Source: JADHUC01 sp964617665 (GTDB taxonomy: Bacteria > Planctomycetota > Planctomycetia > Pirellulales > Pirellulaceae). From it: a stretch of DNA of 13,949 bases. Shown here piece by piece: positions 6,775-13,949 of the stretch. Position numbers and translations under genes: made by a program. The first letter of the stretch is position 1. The number at the start of each line of letters is the position of its first letter. The DNA lies in assembly GCA_964617665.1 (NCBI GenBank), contig CAZUAH010000360.1:1-13949 (forward strand), given 5' to 3'. Below the pieces are notes generated by a model, which worked only from the letters and a program-made list of their open reading frames with translations, was not told the origin of the DNA and did not search any database.

Positions 6775-8237
6775 CAATTCACCTCGTCTGGATCGCTCTT
6801 GCCGCCTTCTTGGATGGCAAACAGTTTCGTGCGATTGGCGATGTACAATACGCCATTGGCTGCTACAGGCGTTGTGTAGACCGCATTCTTCATGTCGGCC
6901 TCGAACAGGACTTTTTTGTCGCGCCCTGTTTTGAATACGACAATGTGGCCGTCCTCGTCGCCCATGAGCACCTTGCTATCGACAACAAAAGGCGAACTCC
7001 AGACGGCGGCCAGCATGTCATGCTCCCAAAGCGTTTCTCCCGTGGCTGCGTCGATGGCCCGAAAGACCCCCGCCAAGTCGCAAAAGTAGAGGATGCCTTC
7101 GTGGACGGCGACAGTGCTCATCGACCGCTCCACTTCGTCGTTGTGCCAGATTGCTCCCGTCTTGGTGATGTCGCCCCGTTTAGTGGCATCAATTGCGAAC
7201 AGATGGCCCTCTCCTTCGCCATGCTCGGGGTCTTGGCCGACGGAAATGTAGACGATGTCCCCGTCAATCACGGGAGTAGCAATGATGTTGTTTCGCGTCC
7301 CAAAGCCGCCTAGTTTCCATACGGAGTCTCCCGGATTGCACTGGAACGACCAAAGCAATTCGCCATCACTGGGGGCAAACGCGTACATCCGGCCATCGCC
7401 ACCCGGGAAGACGGCTTGTGGCACACCGCTGATCGTTCCTAACGCGGGGCTGGACCACTGTCCGTGCAGTACGTCTTCACCCGGATCTGCGTTCTCCCAG
7501 ACCAACTCGCCCGTCTGCTTGTCCACGGCGATGAAACTGGGGGCGAACGGATCAGGCACGTCCTTGTGGCCCTCGTCGACGCCGTTGCTCGTGCAAATGT
7601 AAACCAGCTTGTTGTCAAAGGTCGCTGAGCTGGTTGCCAGGTTGTGAGGGAAGACGCCCAACTCGTCCATCATGTCGAGCTTCCACACGATGTCTCCGTC
7701 GATCTTGTCGGTCAGCCTTTCGTCGGTGAAGGGGCCGTCATTTTCCCCATCAAGGAATCCCTCCAAGTCCGCGCACACCAACTCGCAACGGTTGCTGACG
7801 TAGTAGAAGCGATCACCATCTACGGCCGGCGACGAACAAACACCTTGGCGAGGCCAGTCGTTCACGCGGCCCGCCGGCAGTTTGTCATGAGTCATCTGCC
7901 AGAGGAACTTACCGTCCTTTTCGCGGAAGCACATGATTACGCCTTTGTCGCCAGTCGACTTCGGCTGGCGCTCGGCTTGGTTGTTGGTACCGACGAGCAC
8001 TTTGCCGTTTGAGATCACGGGATTGCCATAGGACTGGGAGCCAAGTTGCGCCGTCCATTTGACGTTGGTGCCCGTCTCGATGTCCCAGGAACTCGGGATA
8101 CCCTTTTCTACGGTATTGACCATGTTCCTGTCAGGATCGCCACCCCACATGATCCAATCGTCTGCCTTCAGGTGGCCAGTGACACTGAAAAGCCCTGCCA
8201 TACAGGCGGCCAGCAGCATTGCGTTTCGGTTTTTCAT
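6774..8237 (-). CDS. Secreted PQQ-like beta-propeller repeat protein (487 aa)
   Basis: Begins at ATG 8237 with a signal peptide (MKNRNAMLLAACMAGLFSVT..., cleavage likely after LKA at residue 25), then the mature start DDWIMWGGDPDRN. Propeller blades are visible through repeats of the type A-x-D-x-x-T-G-x-x-x-W: CFREKDGKFLWQ, AVDKQTGELVWE, AFAPSDGELLWSF, AIDAATGETLWEH, plus the family segment RGDITKTGAIWHNDE. It resembles bacterial outer-membrane-assembly BamB-type and PQQ-dehydrogenase propellers in fold only; I see no dehydrogenase catalytic machinery, so the role is probably scaffold or binding in the periplasm. Its TGA overlaps the ligase ATG by one base (TGATG at 6772-6776), so an exported protein is translationally coupled to a cytosolic adenylating enzyme. 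The TTTTC-rich 5' end has only a weak ribosome site (GAG). A 173-nt spacer with a hairpin lies upstream. Confidence 0.85.
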   Translation of the reverse strand: MKNRNAMLLAACMAGLFSVTGHLKADDWIMWGGDPDRNMVNTVEKGIPSSWDIETGTNVKWTAQLGSQSYGNPVISNGKVLVGTNNQAERQPKSTGDKGVIMCFREKDGKFLWQMTHDKLPAGRVNDWPRQGVCSSPAVDGDRFYYVSNRCELVCADLEGFLDGENDGPFTDERLTDKIDGDIVWKLDMMDELGVFPHNLATSSATFDNKLVYICTSNGVDEGHKDVPDPFAPSFIAVDKQTGELVWENADPGEDVLHGQWSSPALGTISGVPQAVFPGGDGRMYAFAPSDGELLWSFQCNPGDSVWKLGGFGTRNNIIATPVIDGDIVYISVGQDPEHGEGEGHLFAIDATKRGDITKTGAIWHNDEVERSMSTVAVHEGILYFCDLAGVFRAIDAATGETLWEHDMLAAVWSSPFVVDSKVLMGDEDGHIVVFKTGRDKKVLFEADMKNAVYTTPVAANGVLYIANRTKLFAIQEGGKSDPDEVN

Positions 8238-8296
8238 TTCTCGTACTCGTTTGCTGTAGTTGGTCTCGTTCCCAAGCTCCGCAGTCTGTTGATTTG

Positions 8297-8357
8297 ATGT
8301 AGGTTAGGCTGTGCCTGACGCAATATCTGGTATCGCCATGCACAGCATGACCTACAT
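8297..8357. repeat. Two-tier hairpin in spacer between beta-propeller genes
   Basis: The outer arms ATGTAGGT (8297-8304) and ACCTACAT (8350-8357) are perfect complements, as are the inner arms GCTGTGC (8308-8314) and GCACAGC (8340-8346). The tiers are separated by a symmetrical 3x3 internal loop (TAG/ATG), with a 25-nt apical loop. The element lies 53 nt beyond the stop of the 730-aa gene and 59 nt before the 487-aa gene. No T-run follows. It may end or attenuate transcription between the genes, or be a dispersed palindromic repeat. Confidence 0.7.
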
Positions 8358-8410
8358 ACTACGCAAAGTGGGAGCTGCGCGGTGCCACCTATTTGAAAGC
8401 GTCACGCACG

Positions 8411-10603
8411 CTATCGGTAAATCTGCACGTTGTCGTAGTAGACCGGTGCCGCCGAGTAGGCGTACAAACCGGCCGATCCCTCAAGGTTCGGCTGTGGATC
8501 CAATGCGTCAAGCGTCCACGACTCCGGTTCGGCCTCGCCACGTGGCCAGACCTTTGCGCGTACGCGTGCTTTGTCTCCCTCCAAATCCACACGGAATTTG
8601 ACGGTGTACCAGCGGTCGGGATCCCAGGAGAAATCCACTCGTTCCTCGAAACGGGGCCCGGGAACCCAGGATATAACTCGCATTCGTTTGACGCGTCCGT
8701 ACATCTCCAGGCGGTAACGGGCATTGATCAGCCCAACATCGCCGCGGCGACGACCGTCTTGTTCGCCTCTTACGTCGGCCTGTACCGTGTATCCAGTCTT
8801 CAGCGGCGGCGTGATGTACACTCGCGAGCGATTGAATTTGGGACCGCGGTCGTCCGCCAGCTTCTTCAATACTCTGGAACCGTCCACCGTTTCGATGGCG
8901 TGTTTTGCCTTCGAGCCCCCAATCCACCAGCTCAGCATATCACTTTCTTCGTAGGCATCGAAGTTCTCGGCAATTGGTAACTCCGGAACGATTCGCACAC
9001 GTGCCGTCGCTGTCAGATCTCCGTCTTTTGCCGTCACTGTGCCGATACTGCCACCACCTATACCAATCGCTAGATTCCCGTCATCGTCCATCGAGCCTCC
9101 CGACCCGGCATAAGACCATTGGGCCTTGACCGGGGCTGCCCGTTGGCCAAGCTCGCCGAAGGAGACCACACGAAACTGAACGCTCTCGCCAGGCTTTGCC
9201 AGAATCTCGCACGGTCGTATCTGAATCAACGTAGGCTTGCCGGATGGTTCCGAAGGCGCCTCCGTTACTATGGCGGGACGCTTGTGTACGTGGGCCGACT
9301 GCTTCTTGTGCCCCAGGCAAATCATCTCTTCGGTGGTGAAGAAAACAATGCGTTCATCGGACACGGCGGGCGAGCCGAACAACTCGACGACCGAGCCGCT
9401 TGCGGATTCGAGCGAAAGTGAGTCCAACTGCTCGCATTCTTTGCCAGTGTCTCGAAGGATCGCGAAATTCCCGTTAACCGTGGGTAGATAGATTTTGCCA
9501 TCAGCCCAAATCGGCGAACCCCTGCCTACGCGTCCCACGGTGTGCTGCCAAATCTCTTTGCCCGACAGGGCGTCATGACAAGACAGGACGCCGAAGTTGT
9601 TGACCACGTACAGCCGATCGTCGTGTAGCAGCGGCGAGGCATAGCCGGCGGCCACGCCGTCTTGTCGCCAGAGCTCGTGCGTCTTCGTCACGTCGCCGGT
9701 TCCTCGAGCGTCGATGCAAACGACACGGCCCATTTCGGTCGAGTCGTGATTCTCTTCGCTGTGGCTCGCATAAACTCGATGGTCGTCAACGACTACCGAC
9801 GAGTTGATACCACGCTGGCTAAGTTGAAAGCCCCAGATTTTCTTGCCCGTCCGGGCCTCCAGCGCATAGATCCCGCCGTCCGCGTTTCCGGCTATTAGCA
9901 AGCGTCGGCCCTCGACCGTGGCGACGACTGGTACTGAGTAGGTCGTGTCGAGCGGAGCACCGCCCGGTGCACTCCACCAGAGCATTTCGCCTGTCGATTT
10001 GTCCATCGCAAGATAGCGATGAACGCCTCTTGCTTGATCTCCAAAGCTGGAATTCAGAAAGCTGATTATCACGCGGTTTTCGTCGATGACGGGCGTGTGC
10101 GTTCGTCCTCCGTAACCGGAGATGCGACCGACCGTTTCAGTCAATGAACGTGACCACAGCACGGAACCGTCGCGATCGAAGCAGAAGAACATGCCCTGTA
10201 CGCCGTGGGCGTAAATGTAGCCGGTCTCGGGATCAGCGACGAGGTTTGCCCAACCAACGCGAGAGTTCGGTATGTCTGTGTGAAAAACGTTGAAGCGGTG
10301 TTCCCACAGTTGCTTGCCTGTATTCAGATCCAGAGCAAGGACACGTTCCTGCTCCATGACACCTTCGCCGGAGAGGTTGATCGCGAAGACTCGACCGTTG
10401 ACGATAACCGGCGTGCTACGTCCTCCATACGGCGCCCGCCAAAGGATATCATCAGCCGAAGACGGCAAGTTGGCTTCGTTTGAGACTCCGTTGTTGGCTG
10501 GTCCCCGCCAGGACGCCCAATCGTCCGCCGAAGCAAAGATGCCTGTGCCTACGAGCAGGATGGCTGCAAGTGGCGCAGTCGTTCGTTGAACGAGATCTAT
10601 CAT
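8411..10603 (-). CDS. Secreted PQQ-like beta-propeller protein with C-terminal Ig-like and jelly-roll-like domains (730 aa)
   Basis: Starts at ATG 10603 with a signal peptide (cleavage likely after ASA at residue 26) and the mature start DDWASWRGPANNGVS. Residues about 30-435 form a propeller, with blade repeats ALDLNTGKQLW (90-100), AMDKSTGEMLW (199-209), ALEARTGKKIW (247-257) and CHDALSGKEIW (342-352), and the family segment GTGDVTKTHELWRQD near 301-315. Residues 436-458 are a polar linker. About 459-540 (IQIRPCEILAKPGESVQFRV ... GTVTAKDGDLTATARVRIVP) look like an Ig-like/BIG-type beta domain. About 541-730 (ENFDAYEE ... AGLYAYSAAPVYYDNVQIYR) resemble a concanavalin/LamG-type jelly roll of the kind in DUF1080-related proteins, often carbohydrate-binding. 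The domain calls are by pattern only. No strong ribosome site is visible. It follows the halogenase-like gene after 233 nt and may have its own promoter. Role probably cell-surface or periplasmic binding. Confidence 0.82.
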   Translation of the reverse strand: MIDLVQRTTAPLAAILLVGTGIFASADDWASWRGPANNGVSNEANLPSSADDILWRAPYGGRSTPVIVNGRVFAINLSGEGVMEQERVLALDLNTGKQLWEHRFNVFHTDIPNSRVGWANLVADPETGYIYAHGVQGMFFCFDRDGSVLWSRSLTETVGRISGYGGRTHTPVIDENRVIISFLNSSFGDQARGVHRYLAMDKSTGEMLWWSAPGGAPLDTTYSVPVVATVEGRRLLIAGNADGGIYALEARTGKKIWGFQLSQRGINSSVVVDDHRVYASHSEENHDSTEMGRVVCIDARGTGDVTKTHELWRQDGVAAGYASPLLHDDRLYVVNNFGVLSCHDALSGKEIWQHTVGRVGRGSPIWADGKIYLPTVNGNFAILRDTGKECEQLDSLSLESASGSVVELFGSPAVSDERIVFFTTEEMICLGHKKQSAHVHKRPAIVTEAPSEPSGKPTLIQIRPCEILAKPGESVQFRVVSFGELGQRAAPVKAQWSYAGSGGSMDDDGNLAIGIGGGSIGTVTAKDGDLTATARVRIVPELPIAENFDAYEESDMLSWWIGGSKAKHAIETVDGSRVLKKLADDRGPKFNRSRVYITPPLKTGYTVQADVRGEQDGRRRGDVGLINARYRLEMYGRVKRMRVISWVPGPRFEERVDFSWDPDRWYTVKFRVDLEGDKARVRAKVWPRGEAEPESWTLDALDPQPNLEGSAGLYAYSAAPVYYDNVQIYR

Positions 10604-10836
10604 GGTTTAGTATCTTTTTGCTCAGATGCTAGGTGAGGAAGGTAACCACGGCTTCGCCCGCGGCACCACGCTAGTCGCTCCCGCGATCTTTGTCGCCTTG
10701 AACACCACAGCCGCATTCTGCGGGGGCAATTAACATCTGAGCGCAACTTGTCTTCAGAAAAACAGTTGGGGAAGTACGGATACGTACAATCTGCGCCCAA
10801 ACACGAACGAAGGCACCAATTGGGGGCTTTGCATGA

Positions 10837-12108
10837 TCAAGAAGCCAACCGGGCCCTGCCGTAGGGAAGCGGTGGAGGCACAGCGGCCAACTCTGCCACG
10901 GCTGCGAATAACTCGGTGAAATCTTTGTCTAGATTGCCTATCAAGCAGTCAGTCAGATCGCCTCGGACATCGGGATGCTGCTTGATCAACTTGCCGAAGC
11001 TGAAAGCCTGGTCATAGAACGCGTAAACCAGTTTTCGCATGGCCTCGATTTCTCGAGCGAGTTGCTCCGCGTAGCCCTCGAACCGTGACGCAGACACATC
11101 GCCTGCTTGGATAGCGCGATCGACCGCGTCAGCCGCCAACTCACCGCTGCGCAAAGCTAGATATACACCTGAAGAAAACACCGGATCCAGAAAGGCGAAG
11201 GCATCGCCGATCAATACGAGCCCGTCCTGGCCGCAATACTCGGACCGATACGAGAACTCCTTCGTCGCGTAGTACTTGCCGAACTGCTCACCGGATGCCA
11301 GATGGTCCGCGATCCAAGGGTTATTACCGATTTCGCGGCAGAAGATTGTTGGCAGGTCGTCGCCAGAACTGAAAAAGTAGTCTCGTTCGCCCACGATTCC
11401 AACGCTCACCGTGTCGTCGGGCAGTGGGATGTACCAGAACCAACCTTTGTCCGGCAGGTAAGCGATCGTGGTCGAACCTTCATCCAGTCCCGGATCCCGC
11501 TTGGCGCATCGGAAGTAAGTCCAAATCGCAACTTTGTTCAGTTGCGGCTCCCACTTCCGCCAACTATTCCTCGTGATTGACAGCGCAGATCGCCCGCTGG
11601 CGTCGATTGTCACCGGAGCACGCACTTCCAGTTTGCCGCCGTCCTTGGTCCTCGCCCGCACACCGGTGACTTGGTGGCCATCTCGCAGTAGATCCGTCGC
11701 CTCGGTTTGGTGACAAGCCTCCGCTCCTTTGTCGACGGCGTTGTCCAGCAGCATTTGGTCGAACTCGGATCGAAGCACCTGCCAGGTTGTTGCGGCCTCG
11801 TGATCCATGTGCTGAAAGAAGTAAAACGGAGCGGAGATTCTTCCATCCATGGTCACAAACTGTACGGCGTGCTTTCGCGGAAAGTGCGACGATTTCATCC
11901 GCTCAATCATGCCGATCCGTTCCAGCGGGAAGTAGCAGAACGGAAGGAGCGATTCGCCCACGTGATAGCGCGGGAAGGCCGCCTTTTCAAGGACCAGCAC
12001 GTCGCGTCCGTGTTCAGCCAATACCGCAGCCGCGGTCGAGCCAGCAGGGCCGCCGCCAACAATTACGACTTCGTGTTCTTCAATCCTAGTCACGTTCGGC
12101 CTACTCAT
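10837..12108 (-). CDS. Flavin-dependent halogenase-like FAD oxidoreductase
   Basis: A 423-aa FAD enzyme. Visible motifs: Rossmann GGGPAGS (18-24), FPRYHVGESLLP (45-56), typical of the halogenase/geranylgeranyl-reductase group, WFWYIP (223-228), which fits the W-x-W-x-I-P signature of flavin-dependent halogenases, the second FAD motif GDAFAFLDPVFSSGVYLAL (301-319), and Lys79 in FPRKHAVQF, where standalone halogenases carry their haloamine-forming lysine. With reduced flavin, O2 and Cl- or Br-, such enzymes halogenate electron-rich aromatics, often phenols. Not every WxWxIP protein halogenates; related members act as oxygenases or dehalogenases. The gene starts at ATG 12108, overlapping the end of the chorismate-lyase-like gene by 8 nt (stop TAG 12103-12101), so the two are coupled. 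This placement suggests a phenolic acid or its carrier-bound form as substrate, which is inference. No partner flavin reductase gene is in the window. Confidence 0.75.
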   Translation of the reverse strand: MSRPNVTRIEEHEVVIVGGGPAGSTAAAVLAEHGRDVLVLEKAAFPRYHVGESLLPFCYFPLERIGMIERMKSSHFPRKHAVQFVTMDGRISAPFYFFQHMDHEAATTWQVLRSEFDQMLLDNAVDKGAEACHQTEATDLLRDGHQVTGVRARTKDGGKLEVRAPVTIDASGRSALSITRNSWRKWEPQLNKVAIWTYFRCAKRDPGLDEGSTTIAYLPDKGWFWYIPLPDDTVSVGIVGERDYFFSSGDDLPTIFCREIGNNPWIADHLASGEQFGKYYATKEFSYRSEYCGQDGLVLIGDAFAFLDPVFSSGVYLALRSGELAADAVDRAIQAGDVSASRFEGYAEQLAREIEAMRKLVYAFYDQAFSFGKLIKQHPDVRGDLTDCLIGNLDKDFTELFAAVAELAAVPPPLPYGRARLAS

Positions 12109-12661
12109 CGTGTGGCGGTAGGATCTCTACCACCTCGGCAATCGTGCGTCCAATGTCGTCCGTCAGGCAGTTGCACCGCCCGTACAGCCAGTCGGCTTCA
12201 TCTAAACCAAAAAGCTCGTTCATCAGGTCGTTCGAGCGGACTTTGAAGAACGCCCCGGGGCAATTGCTGTATGTCACACTATGGTCGTTCAATATTCCGC
12301 CCAGCGGCTTGCTGCCCTCAACGACTTCGGCTCGCACGGCATCGGCCAGAACGTCCAGGCTGATGTTGCTCGCCCCGTATTCCGCGGCTCTGAGGCTGTC
12401 GGCGCATTCCAGGACGATATGCCGCGAGAGTTTCCCGTTGCCCATCGTCCGTTGAAGTACGCGCAGTAGTATTTTTTCGCGATGGTACCCGGTCAGAGTC
12501 GACGTCATGTCGGTATTGTGTACGAGTAGCCGACGTTGCTGATCAGGCATCTCAGACGGTACCACGACAACGGCATCCAACGGCGGATGCGTTGGCAACG
12601 TCCGATAGAAACCGTCCAATAGCGCTAGAATTTTGGGGCATGCCGTCAGGAACTGAACCAT
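12101..12661 (-). CDS. Chorismate-lyase-like protein (DUF98/UbiC-type)
   Basis: A 186-aa cytosolic protein starting at ATG 12661, one base after the stop of the radical SAM gene. Segments recalling the DUF98 chorismate pyruvate-lyase family are LLVHNTDMTSTLTGYH (45-60), KILLRVLQR (63-71), AAEYGASNISLD (92-103), with the adjacent E-Y-G-A motif, KPLGGILNDH (118-127) and SNCPGAFFKV (132-141). The family converts chorismate to 4-hydroxybenzoate and pyruvate. Length is right. The assignment is from remembered motifs, not an alignment, and some DUF98 members have unproven activity or other roles. Residues 94-95 include Glu and Tyr, but I cannot assign a catalytic Arg/Glu pair with certainty. Genomic setting between a radical SAM enzyme and a halogenase-like enzyme supports an aromatic biosynthesis role. 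Ribosome site is weak; translation is likely coupled to upstream. Confidence 0.55.
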   Translation of the reverse strand: MVQFLTACPKILALLDGFYRTLPTHPPLDAVVVVPSEMPDQQRRLLVHNTDMTSTLTGYHREKILLRVLQRTMGNGKLSRHIVLECADSLRAAEYGASNISLDVLADAVRAEVVEGSKPLGGILNDHSVTYSNCPGAFFKVRSNDLMNELFGLDEADWLYGRCNCLTDDIGRTIAEVVEILPPHDE

Positions 12662-12662
12662 C

Positions 12663-13949
12663 TTATGTGTATCGCGCGTCTCGGTGTTGAGGTAAAAAGA
12701 ATTCGTGCAAGAGTTGGTCCACCATTAGGAGGCTCTCGCGGGTTAGCACCACACGATTTTCATGTGCGGCCCAATGGCCAGCCGTTCGGAGTTTCTCGAA
12801 TGGCTCGGCAAACTTCGCCAAAATGTCCGTGTCGAACTTCGTACGAAAATACTCGAGGTCCAATTCGCCGGTCTTGAGCTGCAAGATCATTTCGCGGATC
12901 AGCTTTTCGTCCGCGGTCGTGGCCAGTGCCCGGTGGATTGGCAACTCGCCCTCAGTAACCCGTTGGATGTACGGCCCGAAGTCCTTCTCGTTCTGGTAGT
13001 GGGTCCCGGCAAAGTGTCCGAACGACGATACGCCCAGCGAGACCATGTCCGCGCCCCGCCAGAGGTAGTCGCGGTAAAGGAATCGGTACGCCTTGGGATC
13101 CTTGACCGCGGTGCAGGTGCTGGTGATTGTATAGCCGGCTTTCTCCAACTCGTCGAAAGCGTATTGAACCCACCGACGTTTGGTCGCCCAGTCCGCAACT
13201 GGGGCGGTCACCTCGCCGCGCTCCTGCATTTGCTGATAGATCGTCGTGTTATACGGTATCTCCATCTGGTAGATGGTTACACAATCGGCAGCCATCTCGA
13301 TAGCCTTCGCGACGCAGGCTTGCCAATTCTCGTCGGTCTCGTTCAGCATGCCGGCGATCAGGTCTATGTTGATCTGTTTGAAGCCGATGGACCGCGCATA
13401 GTCGTACGCACCATGTATTTCTTTGCTCAGATGCGCGCGCCCGTTGCTGCGGAGAACCGAGTCATCGAAGTTTTCGACGCCCAGGCTCAAACGCGTAATG
13501 CCCAGTGAATGCAGAACCCGAAGCTTCTCCTCGCTGAGCGTCCCCGGCTCGCATTCAAACGTCACCTCCTCGGCCGAGTCCCATGGCATCAGACGTTTCA
13601 TGCCATCGACCAACTCCTGAAGCTGCTCGGCGGGAAGGAACGACGGTGTTCCGCCACCGAAATAAACGAAGCGTGGCTGTCGTCCCTTGATCAACGGTTT
13701 GTCGGCGTACATCTCCAACTCGCGCAGCACCGATTCGACATATGTGGCCACGCGGTTGCGTTTTGCGTCGCGTCCTGTGTAGACGCGGAAATAGCAGAAA
13801 TGACACCGCTTCCGACAAAACGGTATGTGGACATACAGGCCCAACGGCGTACCTGCTTGCGGCAGGCTGCCAAGTGCTTCGTCAGCCTCGTGTCGCCGTT
13901 CCGGCTTCCAGAACGAGAACGGTGGGTAGTTGGCAACGAAGTAGTTGCC
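12663..13949 (-). CDS. HemN-like radical SAM enzyme, 5' end beyond window
   Basis: The frame is open to the right edge. Reading from 13949 it gives NYFVANYPPFSFWKPE, then TPLGLYVHIPFCRKRCHFCYF, so the true start lies outside; TTG at 13844 is not a start. At least 428 aa are visible. The 4Fe-4S motif C-x3-C-x2-C is CRKRCHFC (Cys 45, 49 and 52 in visible numbering), followed by GGGTPS (98-103), SLGVENFDDSVLR (155-167), INIDLIAGM (193-201), and a HemN C-terminal-type region (about 330-415). This layout belongs to the coproporphyrinogen III oxidase/HemW-like radical SAM family. HemN-like enzymes outside heme synthesis include class C radical SAM methyltransferases and other C-C bond-forming enzymes, so true heme function is doubtful here given the neighbours. 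It lies upstream of the chorismate-lyase-like gene, separated by one base, and so is probably in the same transcript. Confidence 0.85.
   Translation of the reverse strand, partial: GNYFVANYPPFSFWKPERRHEADEALGSLPQAGTPLGLYVHIPFCRKRCHFCYFRVYTGRDAKRNRVATYVESVLRELEMYADKPLIKGRQPRFVYFGGGTPSFLPAEQLQELVDGMKRLMPWDSAEEVTFECEPGTLSEEKLRVLHSLGITRLSLGVENFDDSVLRSNGRAHLSKEIHGAYDYARSIGFKQINIDLIAGMLNETDENWQACVAKAIEMAADCVTIYQMEIPYNTTIYQQMQERGEVTAPVADWATKRRWVQYAFDELEKAGYTITSTCTAVKDPKAYRFLYRDYLWRGADMVSLGVSSFGHFAGTHYQNEKDFGPYIQRVTEGELPIHRALATTADEKLIREMILQLKTGELDLEYFRTKFDTDILAKFAEPFEKLRTAGHWAAHENRVVLTRESLLMVDQLLHEFFLPQHRDARYT

Noticed and set aside
6648..7313. 221-codon plus-strand open frame
   Set aside because: Antisense across the ligase and beta-propeller genes, with no motif support.
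10711..10723. CCGCA-TTC-TGCGG mini-hairpin after the halogenase-like gene
   Set aside because: A 5-bp stem more than 110 nt past the stop with no T-run; too weak to call a terminator.
10600..10800. 66-codon minus-strand open frame in the spacer before the 730-aa gene
   Set aside because: Arg/Cys-rich, no ribosome site or domain, and it overlaps the start of the next gene; treated as noncoding.
12762..13508. 248-codon plus-strand open frame
   Set aside because: Antisense to the radical SAM gene, with no recognisable domain; a GC-rich shadow frame.

Overview
The window looks like a Planctomycetota chromosome segment, and the 100-base run of N suggests a scaffolded draft or metagenome assembly. 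The lineage call is inference. It rests on three secreted PQQ-like beta-propeller proteins with the DW..W(R/G)G mature N-terminus that is very common in that phylum, a secreted Asp-box (BNR/sialidase-like) protein, and a DUF3311 plus sodium/solute symporter pair. No RNA gene, CRISPR array, transposase or integrase was seen.

Layout. Bases 1-102 are the start of a leftward gene for an exported protein that runs off the left edge. A divergent spacer (103-323) separates it from two rightward genes: a five-Asp-box secreted sialidase-like protein (324-1427) and a PQQ-like beta-propeller protein (1530-2328) whose middle is lost in the assembly gap (1776-1875). A 24-bp perfect inverted repeat (2346-2426) marks the convergent boundary.

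Everything from 2422 to the right edge is on the minus strand. In transcription order: a HemN-like radical SAM enzyme (5' end outside the window), a chorismate-lyase-like protein, a flavin-dependent halogenase-like protein, a 233-nt gap, a 730-aa beta-propeller protein with extra C-terminal domains, a 173-nt gap containing a 61-nt two-tier hairpin, a 487-aa beta-propeller protein, a LuxE/PaaK-like adenylating enzyme, an aldehyde-dehydrogenase-superfamily enzyme, a DUF3311 membrane protein and an SSS symporter. Several junctions are coupled: TGATG at 6772-6776 and 5672-5676, ATGA at 3990-3993, an 8-nt overlap at 12101-12108 and a 1-nt spacing at 12662.

Working idea (inference). The right-hand module could make and modify an aromatic acid: 4-hydroxybenzoate from chorismate, then flavin-dependent halogenation, with a radical SAM step. 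The left-hand module could activate a carboxylic acid and interconvert it with an aldehyde through the ligase plus ALDH pair, with two small-molecule transport components in the same operon. Whether the two modules form one pathway cannot be decided here, because two beta-propeller genes and two intergenic gaps lie between them and the radical SAM operon continues beyond the right edge.
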